From Kingdonia uniflora (taxonomy: Eukaryota; Streptophyta; Magnoliopsida; Ranunculales; Circaeasteraceae), in the NCBI GenBank assembly GCA_014058105.1, contig JACGCM010000882.1:434001-498000 (forward strand): a stretch of DNA of 64,000 nt. The letters are read 5' to 3'. The position numbers and the translations under genes are program-made. The notes below the pieces were generated by a model, which saw only the letters and a program-made list of their open reading frames with translations, did no database searches and was not told the origin of the DNA. Shown one piece after another: positions 36,540 to 47,118 of this stretch. Position 1 is the stretch's first letter. Each line of letters begins with the position of its first letter.

Positions 36540-36742
36540 TTCTTTATTGTCGAATTGTATGAATTCGACAATAAAGAAATCATAGTTTTTGTCGAATTCA
36601 CAAAATTTGACAAAAAAAGAGATTTTTTTTATCGAATTGATAGAATTCGACAAAAAGTAAAACTGTACTTATTGTCGAATTCTAACAATTCGACAATAAA
36701 ACATTCTTTATTGTCGAATTGTTAGAATTCGACAATATGTTA
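36540..36742. repeat. Palindromic array C (inside a PMD-gene intron)
   Basis: Hairpins in the opposite phase: ATTGTCGAATT-(6-7 nt)-AATTCGACAAT, at least three times. Wholly inside the 36478-36795 intron, whose donor (GAT|GTAAGT) and acceptor (TTACAG|GTC) give a continuous DVVWDPYL frame. Confidence 0.88.
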
Positions 36743-38690
36743 AACATTGTTTCGCATTATTTACCTAACTAATCTATCTGTAATTTATGTTACAGGTCGT
36801 CTGGGACCCGTATTTAGAGAAGAGGGAGGACAAACATAACATCAAAGAAGTGGCTTGCTTCACAGGTCTTCTTTGTAGTCCTGAACATAATGAATCATAT
36901 TATCATGACTGAGTACAAAGGCAGTTCAACCAAAGGCAACCTGTGCCTCGGGCCCCTACTTGTGTGGAACAAAGCGGCTTGCGTCTTGGTGATAAACCAT
37001 GCACATACAAACCAAAGTATAATTGGGTAGATTTATTCTCCGACGGGAAATGGAGGGACTATATTATTTTAACGAGGGGTAGGAAAGTCTACGATGGGAT
37101 CCCCGTTTGTACTGAAGGATACTTTGAATGGTTCAATTCAGTTTTCTTCACCGCACTTTGCTCAGATGTTGTTAATCTTGCCGAAGATGACGATTACAAC
37201 GATGGGAGGGTATTGGGGGATATGGGTGGTGTTTCCCAGAGGGAGAATGTGAGTATTTAATTGTGCTTATAGTATTTTAGGTATCTTTCTTCATTCTTCT
37301 AATATTCGGCTCAACTCTTTTATAGGCTGAGGTCCCGCATAGCCAAAATGAAGGTGGTGGAGGACCGACCGAGGTGGTGGAGGACCCGGCGAGGTCAGTT
37401 TTGGTGGAGGCATTGGCAGCGAAGGTGTGTACTCTAACAAACTTTTTAAGTTATAGTTGCCTTGTAATACATATATTGGGAAGGGAATGGCCTTGTAATA
37501 ACTTTGTTACTCGCTTGTTACTATTATAGACAGGTGAATGTGCATTTTTTATGGAGGCAAACCTAAGAATACAAACAAACATTCAAGCGAAGGATGTTGC
37601 CAACTCCATCTGTGAGAAGAAATTGAATGAAAAGGTATTCGTACATGTTTTAGCATTCCCTTCCTTACGCGGTTTTCGTAGGCGTCACTTCTTAAATACA
37701 TGTTTGTTATCAGACATTGGAGTGCGAATCGAATAAGAAATTAGTATAAGATCTGCGTATGCAACTTGCATACAAAGTAAGTACTATTACTCCAAAAAAG
37801 AAACAAGTTTTTTAACAGTTATTCTTTCCTTTGGAAGTACTCATTTATGATTTATAATAGGTGAAAGAGAATGAAACGTTGAGCAGTATTAATGACAAGT
37901 TGATGGAAGAAGTTTATATAAACCAAGAAGCACGACCCTTACCTGTGAGTATGAAATATTATAAGAAACTCAGCTGTCAGAATCTATTCGAATAGAAACC
38001 TTCTTATTCGAATAGAAACTCATGATTATTTTTTTGTTCCATCTTATATATACAAATATAGTACACTAGAGCTATATGTCCTTTATGAGTTGTTTCAAAA
38101 TTATCTTTATGAGTATTTTCAGTCAGAGGTTGGATGTAGCTTACAGTGATTTGGGAGAGAGAATGTACGAAATATTGCTACGGGCCTTTAAGTTCAATGC
38201 TGTGTTCGTAAAATATTTGTATATGGGCCATTTGTTGGTAACATATTACGAGAAGGTGGTCATCTTCATCAGCAACAAGGAGGCGTTAACTCCTACCTTT
38301 GTTTTGGCGGAAAGCAAACAACAAGATTACCAAAGAGAAGAGGTTTGAAAACATTCTTACTGATAGTACGAAGTATTGGTGAGTTGGAATGATATCCGAT
38401 GAAAACTTTGTAAAATTGAAGACCAAGTACCAATCACCTATTCCTCCGGTTTCTACACTGTGGTGGGCGCATGTGCAATTGGATATTCCAGATGCTTTTG
38501 TGAAGCCATGTGTGAAGAACTACTTTGACGCGCCAAACGAAGCTTGGATGAAGTTGATGAGAGATAACAATGTTAACCTACGGGATTACAGCATAAATGA
38601 TTTATTTTCTTGAATGTTGTATATTTGTATATTCTTTGATGATGTACATCTATGTATTTTGTATAGCTTGTGGAGAGAAGGAGCTGTTAC

Positions 38691-38925
38691 AGAATAATTA
38701 TCGACTTTATAGTTTTTCGACAGTTAATTGTCGACTTTATAGTTTTCGACAATTAATTGTCAATTTTATGGTTACTCGACAATTAATTGTCGAGTTTGTG
38801 GAATTAAAAAAACAGTTCGACAATTAATTATCGAATTTATTGTAATTTGACAATTAATTATCACATTTATGAAAATTTGACAGATATTATCATGCAAATT
38901 GTCGCACCATAAACTTATTCGGCAA
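38691..38925. repeat. Palindromic array D (between the convergent genes)
   Basis: About six units (..TCGACAATTAATTGTCGAG.. near 38777 is exact) downstream of the last PMD-gene exon and before the transposase 3' end. Confidence 0.87.
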
Positions 38926-39059
38926 TAAAATCAATTACAACACAACTAAAATTTAAACAATAATCTGACAATTCGACAACAATTGCATGAACAACAACAT
39001 TGTAACAATAATAAAAGTCTCAATGATGTCTCTAATCTGCAATCATATGAACATCTTCA

Positions 39060-41624
39060 GCAACTTCCAACACCATGGTCGTCTGACTGTGGCTCGAGCC
39101 CATCCTGATTTGAAGCACCTACTTATGAAACAGGGGAAATAAATAAGTAATATTCAACATATGCTGTTATCGTAGAAGTTGTTGAGAAATACTTATTTAT
39201 GATTTTACGATACTCACCAGTTCTGCTTTTTGAAACAATAATTTCAATTTTGGACAAGTCCGTTTGTCGTGGCTGCCAAAGACTCCACAAGCTTTGCATG
39301 TCCTCTTCTTTTTCTCCACAGCTATCTCCATCCCGCCCTTCCATCTGCCACCTTTCTTGTGATCATCTTTTGCACGGCCTTTAGTTTGTGCCACAAGAGG
39401 ATCCAAAATAGGAGTTGAAGACATTACTGTCTCAGTTAATAGAGTTGACATTGAAGGATTCGCCCCTGAGACTTGAGTTAGAGATGCATCGTACGCATCT
39501 AGATGTGTCTCAAGCTCGTCCAGCCTTGAAATGGCATATTCAAAGTTTGTTTTATTTTTTGATGCCTTCTCGAACAGGTTTGCTGCGCGAAGTGAAAGGT
39601 GGCTATGGCGTAACGGTTTCCTCAAGTTATCTCTATCTAAGAAACTCTCGTCGTACGATCGGGAATATTTATTTGCCCCAATCTTCCACCTTGGTAGAAT
39701 GAATGCATCTGGAATTTGGAGAACATCATATTTGGAGAAAACCTTGAAGAGATGACAACATGGCAGACCTACATACTCGAACAACTTGCATTCACAATGG
39801 CCTGTCAGGCCAGCCAAGTCTATCTTCAACTCAAAACTTTCAGGCAGTCCACTATGTGACTTCACAAGTATTTCTCGAACGTTTCCGTCTACGCTCATTT
39901 CTATTGCTATGAACCGCATAATTTGATTGAATTGGCCTTCAACTTTATGGAAAATTTTCCTCATATAAATATTTGCTGCATGTTTAGTAGAGCCTGATGA
40001 GGTCCAACTTGCCGATATCTATGTTCGGATTGGAAGTCCTCTTCCTTCTCTCTTTCAAATGTCTCCAATAGAGCTGTTGCATATTTTGTCATGAAACTAT
40101 ACATACCAGTTGAAGGAAGCAGCCAACCATTGATGAAATTGCTTGTTGACTCACTTATGCCAGTAGTACTCATGTCGGCATAGAAAGTACCTTTATTCCA
40201 CAAAGGTATCCATCTTTCTCTGATATTAAATAAGCCTTACATCCAATTGTTGTCATCAAGATTATGTTTCTTCATAAGCTCGACCCACCTTCTATCAAAG
40301 TCAATAGGATCGTATGTGTTGTGGATAATTGAATCTATATCACTCTTGAATGTAGATGGATCTCGATAGACATGACCAATTTTTTTAGGGAACTTGTGTA
40401 TGATGTGCCATAGGCAGAGCCGATGTCTGGTGTTTGGGAAGACCTTCGACAAAATACAGATATTGGATAACACAGATGGATTGTCGAGTTTATGATTTTC
40501 GACAAAATATATTGTCGACTTCATGATCTTCGACAAAAAACATTGCCGAGTTTGTCCATTTCGACAATTATAACAATTTATGTAAACATAAGACTGAGAC
40601 TAACCTTGGGGATGGCGGCATCTTGGTCAGTGATAATAGCCGCCCGACGCTTATTGCTCATCGCCTTTAGCCATGTATGGAATAACCAAGTAAATGTGGT
40701 ATCTTGCTCATTCCTCAACAAAACACATCCAAGTTGGATTGTTTGGTAGTAGTTGTTTATTCCCGCAAATGGAGCAAATGGCATCTTATAAACGTTCGTC
40801 CTATACGTGGTGTCAAAAATCACCACATCCCCAAAAGCCTCATATGCTATTTGGGATCGCCCATCTATCCAAAAAAAATTAAGTGATCTGTCATCATCAT
40901 CGAGTTGAATGTCAAAGTAGAACATAGGATCATCGACTTATTTTTTCTTAAACCAATCCAATGCAGTTTGCGCATCGCTACTCGATATACGTTCCCTGTT
41001 AACTTTGGTTATGTGGTTGTAACAATCACGTTTGTTGAAGGTCTTGTCTGGGAATAAAGCAAACACTTTGTTCACTGAGATATTGTAAAGCTCAAAAGTC
41101 TCTGTTAGGTTTTTTGCAGCTTCAGGGAAAAAATGATTAATCTTTATACGATGGTGGTTTCGTGGGGAGACAAGGTTGTGGTTATGAACATCTGAGAAAC
41201 TCGTAACAACATATTTCCCAAGATTTTCTCTCCAATTGATGTTCAAAGTCACTTTACACCCGCATTGGCAAGAAGAACGCTTCTTCCCATCTTGTTCACT
41301 TGTACCTGAGATTTGGTTTTTCTTCGACAAACCGTTGCTCAAACAACAAAATGTTGCTCGTGCTATCTCCTCCGATCTTGGTCATTTTTTGGAGTTGCGC
41401 TTCTTTGTGGAAAACCCTTTCGTCCTTCCATATTTTTCATAGAAGAAACTTGCCTCATCCACTGTATCAAAAGTTTGCCCTTCGTATGGCGTCTCCACAA
41501 ACAAGAAATCAGCGGCGCAATCAGGTGTTCCGAAACCCACACCCGTCGTACGTTCATTGGCAGCCCTTGGTGGTGATTCATCTCCAATTACCTTTGACCA
41601 ATCTAGTTCACATAAATCTTCCAT
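39060..41624 (-). pseudogene. MULE-1 transposase (FAR1/FRS-like, MULE and SWIM domains)
   Basis: In order: an N-terminal acidic part with ATG at 41624; a FAR1-type DNA-binding domain (FDTVDEASFFYEKYGRTKGF, then CQCGCKVTLNINWRENLGKY and FSDVHNHNL); the MULE catalytic domain with D in EAFGDVVIFDTTYRTN, a second D in AAIITDQDAAIP, and HRLCLWHIIHKFPKKIG; then the SWIM zinc finger CECKLFEYVGLPCCHLF and a C-terminal knuckle CKACGVFGSHDKRTC. One intron (40444-40604) is clear; a last intron probably starts after KAEL near 39220. In-frame stops at 41382-41384 (TGA), 40938-40940 (TAA) and 40237-40239 (TAA) and a frameshift near 39960 disable it. The domain set equals that of domesticated FRS proteins, but the TIRs and the defects mark it as transposon. 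Confidence 0.88.
40446..40575. repeat. Palindromic array E (inside a transposase intron)
   Basis: Units such as ATTGTCGAGTTTATGATTTT and TTGTCGACTTCATGATCTTC paired with TTCGACAA. They fill most of the 161-nt intron 40444-40604 of the minus-strand transposase; splicing it out joins AAIPK to VFPNTRHRLCLWH. Confidence 0.87.
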
Positions 41625-41727
41625 TTTATTATCCTGTCATATATGAGGAATTATTGGATACAATTAATCAAAGACATCCATACAGCTAGACGAACAAAAC
41701 GGAATGAAAACTCACAGACAAGCAACC

Positions 41728-41996
41728 ACAAATAATTATCGAATCCAGATGTACTCGACAAATAATTGTCGACCTCACATGAATTCGACAATTAATTGTC
41801 GAGTACATCTAGATTCGACAATTAATTGTCGATGAAATTTGGATTCAACAATTAATTGTCGATGAAATCTTGATTCGACAATTAATTGTCGATAAAATCT
41901 TGATTCGACAATTAAATGTCGATAAAATCTTGATTCGACAATTAAATGTCGAGCAAATCTGGATTTGACAAATAAATGTCGAATTCAGATTTTTTT
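41728..41996. repeat. Palindromic array F (transposase leader)
   Basis: Nine units at about 31-bp spacing. Unit-to-unit spacers are shared within the array (GATGAAATCTTGA, GATAAAATCTTGA) but differ from those of arrays A-E. It starts about 100 nt upstream of the transposase start codon. Confidence 0.88.
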
Positions 41997-42370
41997 GGTG
42001 TACGCCACTCTTAAATTGTCGCATAGCCAAATGTAGAGGGAACAAATTATGCCACATACACCACTAACCTGTTCGATTTTTGGAATAGATATTGGTAGAT
42101 GTTCGGATGCCGTCCACTGACCACCTATTATTCAAGCAAGATCAAGAACCAAGTTACCTCCGTAGCACAATTCCATTCAGTTCACGAAATACAGTTTTGA
42201 CATGGTAATGAAAATAATGAGAGACACTGGGAAAGCTTCGTACCTTAACCAGAGACACAAAAATTCAAAGTTGGAGGCTGACAGAGAGTGATTGAGTGGG
42301 AGATTGAGTGGCGGGAAACGGCGGGAGAGAGAGATAAAGTGAAATTTGAATTTAAATTTGGGCGTACAGA

Positions 42371-42574
42371 GCGAGTGAGAGAGAGAGAGAGTGAGTCGAG
42401 TGGAGAGAGAGAGAGTATTTTTTTTTATTTTTTTTTTATTCGCCACATAGAGAGCTGAGTGAGAGAGAGAGAAAGCTGAGTGGGAGAGAGAGATGTTGAG
42501 TTGGCAAAATGAGTGGCTTGAGGAGAGTGTAGTGGGTGTGTAGCAACAAAGGGAGTGTAGGCGAATCCTCTCCC
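42371..42574 (-). repeat. MULE-1 right TIR
   Basis: Pairs with the left TIR. It lies about 750 bp upstream of the transposase start codon on the minus strand and probably contains its promoter. Confidence 0.87.
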
Positions 42575-42653
42575 AATAAGTGTCCAACAACCATTTAAAC
42601 TATTTGGAGGGTTTAAGAGCACTCTTGCTCCTTGTCACCACACTCAAGGGCAA

Positions 42654-43583
42654 CTACTGTGACTTTGATCTCACCTTCTTCGCTGGGTCCAATCTTTGCA
42701 ACTTGCCCCGCCATAGTTTGTAGTTTACTTCGAGCTCCCCTTCAGACACAAGGCAATCACTGAAACCAATGTGCTTGTTTGCAACCGCAGCTGTTGGCAG
42801 CTCTACCACTTTCTGCATTCCCACTATGTCCATTACACTACCTTCATTAGCCTCTGGTAGAGTAGATTCCTTGATCACTTTCTCAGTGACTGCTGAGGTA
42901 TCTGCACTGGCTTTTGCGTCTACTGTGGGCTTCCCAGTTGCTACCTTAGTATCAACCCTGGCCTGTTGTTGTCTTTGAACATTGCTCTGACTCTGATTGT
43001 TCACCTGAGTTTTGCTTTGCTTGAGGCCCTTCTTGTTGTTGTCATCAATCACAATAGGTTGCAGCCTAGTGCAATTGTTGTTGCTATGCCCCTGAAAGCT
43101 GCAGTGTGTACAAAACTTGGGCAGATTTTCATACAACACTTTTTGTTCAAAAGATACGGTTTTTGTAAGCGCTAACCCCACCTTATGAAGCAAATTCTTA
43201 GAGAGATCAACCTCTATACAGACCCTGGCTGTACTAGGCCTGCTCAAGTTCAAAGTTGCTGAGGCTGTATCTAAATACTTACCAACCAACCCAGCTAATT
43301 GTTTCAAGTTGCCATTGTTTTGGAAGCACAACTTCAAGCCAGGAAACTGAATCCAAACTGGTGTGATTGGGGAGTCTTTGCGAGGATCAAAGTGTATAGA
43401 CCATCTGAATAACTTGAAGAAGAAACCCTTAATCTGCCTGGACTCTCGAATAAGTGCTTTTGTGACATCCTTCTCTGATTTCATCATCACCATCATGTGC
43501 TTAAAATCCAAGATTGGTCTCCACTCACTACTAATTTTCTTAAAGTTTTTAACGAGCTTAATCTCCCAATTCCTTGTGAACAT
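42654..43583 (-). pseudogene. LINE ORF1 (DUF4283 and CCHC zinc knuckle)
   Basis: 309 codons, open, starting at ATG 43583 with an in-frame stop just upstream. Residues about 50-130 match the DUF4283 C-terminal part: FDPRKDSPITPVWIQFPGLK, GKYLDTASATLNLSRPSTAR, VCIEVDL. A zf-CCHC_4 knuckle follows, CTHCSFQGHSNNNC. The N-terminus is shorter than the family norm. The tail is Gln/Lys/Ala-rich and ends LDPAKKVRSKSQ. RNA-binding protein of the LINE; no stops inside, but the element as a whole is broken. Confidence 0.82.
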
Positions 43584-43600
43584 AAGTTATTATTAGGTTT

Positions 43601-44480
43601 CCTCTGAGCAACCTCAGGATCTAAGCTGAAAAGATAGTACTGGTGTATATAAGCTTATCTTCTTGAATCCACAATAGTTTGTGATTTATTAGAGACAATG
43701 CAACAAACATTTGAACTATAAACTTAGAGAACGGGTAGTCATCATTATGCAAAATCACCCTTTCCAACGTTAACTTTCCGTCCACAACATACAAACTAAT
43801 CTAACTATACTTTACAAAAAAATTGCACAAAAGTAGACCTCTCCCATTGCACTAAAAACATATCAGGAAAATATTTTTATAGCTCGCAGCAACTGCTCTA
43901 TAATAGCAATTTGGCTCCCCGTTGTAACTGAGTATTTGCTTCGTGGTTGTCATCCAGAAAGGAATAAGAGTGATCATGGATATCAAATTGACAGTAACAG
44001 AAGCGGAACTGGAATCTAATCATTAACAAGCCCAAATAGGATACAATCAGTTATTGAATCAATTATCAGAAGAACAATAAGGCCAAAAGTTAAGATGCAT
44101 GAGTTAAATTAGTGCTAGGAAACACTCGAGAAAACAAAATTAAAATGAGCTAGAAACATAACCTGCCATAAGTTACAAGTGCATTCTGCAGCAGCCCAGT
44201 TAACCCTGTGGTGCAAAATTGGATCATGACTGCAAATCACACATCAAGGTTAGAGATGTGTCATATGAAATGTAGAAACTATGCTCACATTTGAAATTGT
44301 AAACTTGTTCTCTTACCTGGATCTTCTCAAAATTAACTACAATGTTGGGGATATGCGATAAGATTTTCCAGTCCTCTCCGTCCCTCCGGCAACGTGGTCC
44401 GAGAATAGCACAATTGGTGTCTGTATAGTTGAATGTATTTGCCATTTTATGAAATACATAATATCTAGTTATTAATCATC
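43601..44480. other. Boundary zone between LINE and MULE-2
   Basis: May hold the LINE 5' UTR and the left end of MULE-2. The open stretch 44224-44445 (minus) has no recognisable motif. I could not find a terminal inverted repeat here. Confidence 0.4.
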
Positions 44481-44945
44481 TCTCATTTGTCATCTTATGT
44501 CACGGGTTTATGATTTTTCTCATTTGATATACATTATTTGTCATTTTTCATTCATAATTTGTCATAATTTTCGTTTCCTTCTATTTTTTTCAAAGAATTT
44601 TCTCTTGTTCATGTCTTGTCAAGTCGTTCTGAAATGAAAAGTTCATTTGTCATTTGTTATTTATAATTTCTCATTTGTTAACTATGATTTCTCATTTGTG
44701 AACTATGATTTGTTATTAGCTATCTAAGATTTCTTATTTGTTAACTATGATTTGTCATTTGTTATCTAAGATTTGTCATTTGTTATATACAATTTGTCAT
44801 TTGTTATACATGATTTGTCATTTGTTATATATAATTTTTCATTTGTTATCAGAGATTTGTCATTTGGTATACAAGATTTATTATTTATTATATATGACTT
44901 CTCATTTGTTATCTATAATTTGTCATCATCATCTTCAGCATGATA
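44481..44945. repeat. MULE-2 motif array 1 (TTTGTCATTTG on plus)
   Basis: About fifteen units of 20-24 bp, for example GATTTGTCATTTGTTATCTA, head to tail. The best ordered copies are at 44740-44930. Confidence 0.88.
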
Positions 44946-45653
44946 AGATTATATTTCTTTAGTTCAAAATTGTAATACTCATTGGGAACATTTTTTTTTT
45001 CATTAGCTCGAATATTGTTACAGATCACAGTTTACATTATATTAATTTACATCAGTTTACGCACTCGAAAGTAGTGGTGGTGGTCGGTCTCTCCTACCAC
45101 CACCACCACCGTCTCTTCCTCTGGTTATACTCGGGGTACCGGCAAGACATTATCAGACGTACATCAGCTGCTTCATCCATCGCTGTAACAACATCCTCTG
45201 CCAGAAGATGCAGACTGTCCCTTCGCCCCTGCTCCGACGTCACCATTTAGTGAAAGCGGACTGTTTGATAATAATCGTCATCCGCATCTTCCACTTCTTC
45301 ATATGTCATGCCATAGAAGGTATGACATACTGGAATGGAAGTAAGAAGTAAGAAGTTTAAGGGACTGGGTCCCAAAGTATCGAAGTCGTAACTCTTACAT
45401 CTTGGCAAGAACCCTTGCCTCGTACGCTTCGCGTCTGGTGGTCACCATCTTCTTCATATAACAGTTACAGAGGAAATAATTGCAAATGATTAAAATAAAG
45501 GAAGTACTTGCCGAATAAACCACAACAATATTTATACCATACCACTGTAAACCACAACAGTATTTAATGCTGAGTTCCAAATTCCCAATATCAAAATGAA
45601 TTCAAACACAATAATCTTGACCAAACCCATTGGAAATGATCCCCGGGTGCTTA

Positions 45654-46078
45654 ATGTATTTGTCATTTTATGAAATATATGTCATCCATCAATTAGTTGT
45701 CTATCATTTGTATTAGCGTGTGTTTGTCATTTATTATCATATGCCATGGTATTATTAAAATGTTGCCATTTGTTATGTATCCTTTATCATTTCTCAATCA
45801 ATATTTATCATAATTATCAAATTTTTTACGAAGTTTCAATCAGCTGTCGAAGACACTGGCAATAGGATGGCTGCCAGTCTTACAACCATAGATTCGAATC
45901 TTGAGCACATTTTTAACATAGTTGAATCGCTAGAAAAGAGGTTAAATCTAATTAAAGAGAGGTTGTCCGGTCTTGAACCATAAATTTGCCTATCTTCTGT
46001 AATGTTGTTGTTCAGTAGAATTTGTATTTCAATTATCATTATTTATCATTTGTATTGCAAATTTAAACATTTGTTCCT
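45654..46078. repeat. MULE-2 motif array 2 (plus-oriented, flanking an exon-like stretch)
   Basis: Looser copies (GTATTTGTCATTTTATGAAA, TTTGTCATTTATTATCAT, ATTATCATTTATCATTTG) at 45654-45825 and 46030-46078. Orientation is the same as array 1. Confidence 0.7.
45834..45983 (+). other. Exon-like stretch encoding a short coiled coil
   Basis: Between TTTTTTACGAAG (possible acceptor) and a TAA stop lie 49 codons with heptad-like spacing: NRMAASLTTIDSNLEHIF, then NIVESLEKRLNLIKERLSGL. Motif arrays on both sides avoid it, as they avoid the known exons of this element. Could be the last exon of a small element gene or a captured host exon; no family recognised. Confidence 0.4.
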
Positions 46079-46880
46079 TAACAGTTTAATATTCTAAAGC
46101 CAGAAATTAGTATCATTAAAGATAAAGAATTCCGTATTATACTTCACTCCTACATATTTCTGTACTTGTTAAGATCTAGAGATTTTAATTTGGACAAAAT
46201 ATCTCGCAGCATCTCCGTTTTGACCTCAGAAATCCTTAGTTGAGTGTAAGTTTAATTGGTAATAGTGTCCAGGATCTGATTGCTCCATTGACCAAAATTT
46301 ATGATTTCTTCCGCCGTTGACGATTGTGGCCTTTTAGAATCATCAGGTGTAGAGGATTCTCGAAACAAAGTTTTAAACTGACAATGATATTGTGGGCAAT
46401 GGTAGAATCTCCTACCGGGCGGTTTAAAGATTCTGGAAATGAGAGCACAATCGTACTTTTTAACCTCATCTACCCACGCCTAAAAACCATACCCTCCAAA
46501 TTTGCGAGCGCATTGACAGATCCAGCTGTTAGAGTTGAGGCTTGTGCGTGTGAGACGAAGATCACAATTTTTACCGCACCAGCAAACAAGGGAATGCATC
46601 GTTGGTAGGAAAGTATGTAATGCTTGAGAACTGGAAAGAGCTAGAAGCAAGTGTGCAGGTTATGTAGTTAATACTTTATGGTAGTGATAATTCAAAGCTG
46701 GAAAATGAGAATCTATTGATAAAGAAATGGGAACAACTTATACGAGGATGATACGGTGACAATTAACTTTTATTATGATGATACCATTGGTCACAACAAA
46801 TACCACATACCGGACTTTAATTTTGACAACTTCTGTCCTATGCAGTCGATTTGACAATTCAATCTTTATTACTTGATTAG
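46079..46880. other. MULE-2 stretch without recognised gene
   Basis: Contains the open stretch 46324-46608 (+), with no recognisable motif, and lacks the element's short motif. This may be a decayed captured gene. Confidence 0.35.
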
Positions 46881-47118
46881 ACAACTTAGTTTAAACTCAA
46901 CTTTGATTACATTTAGAACAAACTATCTATCCAAAACATCTACGTGGTTCCCCCCACTCTAAACACTAAGCCCTAAGCACTGCCACGTGTAATTCAAAGT
47001 CCCAATGCAATTCTCCCAAGTATAAAGTATAAGTATAAACCCTAAACTCTTTTAAGCTATATATTCTCAAGTCTTAACTATTCAATCAAGCCCTCAACTC
47101 TTTTCAATTTCTAAAGAA
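46881..47118 (+). promoter_or_regulatory. Promoter of the coiled-coil gene
   Basis: A G-box CCACGTGT (46983-46990), a telo-box AAACCCTAAA at about 47037-47046, and TATATATT at about 47058 precede the start codon at 47119. The second gene copy has the same order of parts (TTATAAAAACC, then AAACCCTAACCCTAAACTC) upstream of 48188, so the promoter was duplicated with the gene. Confidence 0.5.

Larger units (their letters stand above)
34774..38613 (+). pseudogene. Plant mobile domain (PMD) protein gene carried by MULE-1
   Basis: ATG 34774 opens a basic, Ser-rich N-terminus (MAPKVARKKIPTRGK). The PMD core (aminotransferase-like plant mobile domain, as in MAIN/MAIL proteins) follows: LGRIRAFSYKHYNTALITAF, CERWHPETNTFHFKWGEMT, LEDVSRLIGLRVDGD, then WSWGAATLVHLYYSLG, SWIFEHFLKLPGIPTP, LGDKPCTYKPKYNWVDLF and WRDYIILTRGRKVYDG. 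Introns 36221-36306 and 36478-36795 are clear; others lie near 35302 and after 37250. Small exons at 37551-38613 encode a Lys/Glu-rich, probably coiled-coil tail. Stops at 35125, 36112 and 36910 and a frameshift near 35720 show decay. PMD genes are known passengers of plant MULEs and gypsy elements. It occupies the mudrB position. Confidence 0.78.
33873..42574. mobile_element. MULE-1: Mutator-like element carrying two convergent genes
   Basis: 8702 bp bounded by TIRs of 187 bp (33873-34059) and 204 bp (42371-42574). They share GGGAGA(A/G)GATTCGCCTAC, CTCCTCAAGCCACTCATTTTGCC, CACTCAGCTCTCTATGTGGCGA and a CT-rich inner part. The plus strand carries a plant-mobile-domain gene (34774-38613); the minus strand carries a FAR1/SWIM transposase (41624 to about 39060). 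The two genes face each other, as mudrA and mudrB do in MuDR. The non-coding parts carry palindromic arrays. The 9-bp flanks (AACATGTAA and AATAAGTGT) do not match, so the duplication is decayed or my ends are off by a few bases. Confidence 0.85.
31140..43600 (-). mobile_element. LINE (L1-type) split by a Mutator-like element
   Basis: ORF1 (43583-42654) and the endonuclease-RT part (33860 down to about 31200) lie on the same strand in LINE order, but 8.7 kb of MULE-1 separates them. Joining the flanks at 42575 and 33872 gives a normal ORF1-to-endonuclease transition. The 3' end lacks a clear poly(A) and the RNase H domain, so it is probably 3'-truncated. The outer limits are approximate. Confidence 0.82.

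Noticed and set aside
39060..41624. Host FRS (FAR1-related) transcription factor
   Set aside because: Domain set fits, but several in-frame stops, a frameshift and flanking TIRs show a transposon copy.
34372..41996. CRISPR-like array
   Set aside because: Regularly spaced palindromes recall one, but spacers are repeated and vary in length, the context is a plant transposon, and no cas gene exists.
33864..42583. 9-bp target duplication of MULE-1
   Set aside because: Flanks AACATGTAA and AATAAGTGT do not match in any nearby register; the element is supported by TIRs and the split LINE instead.
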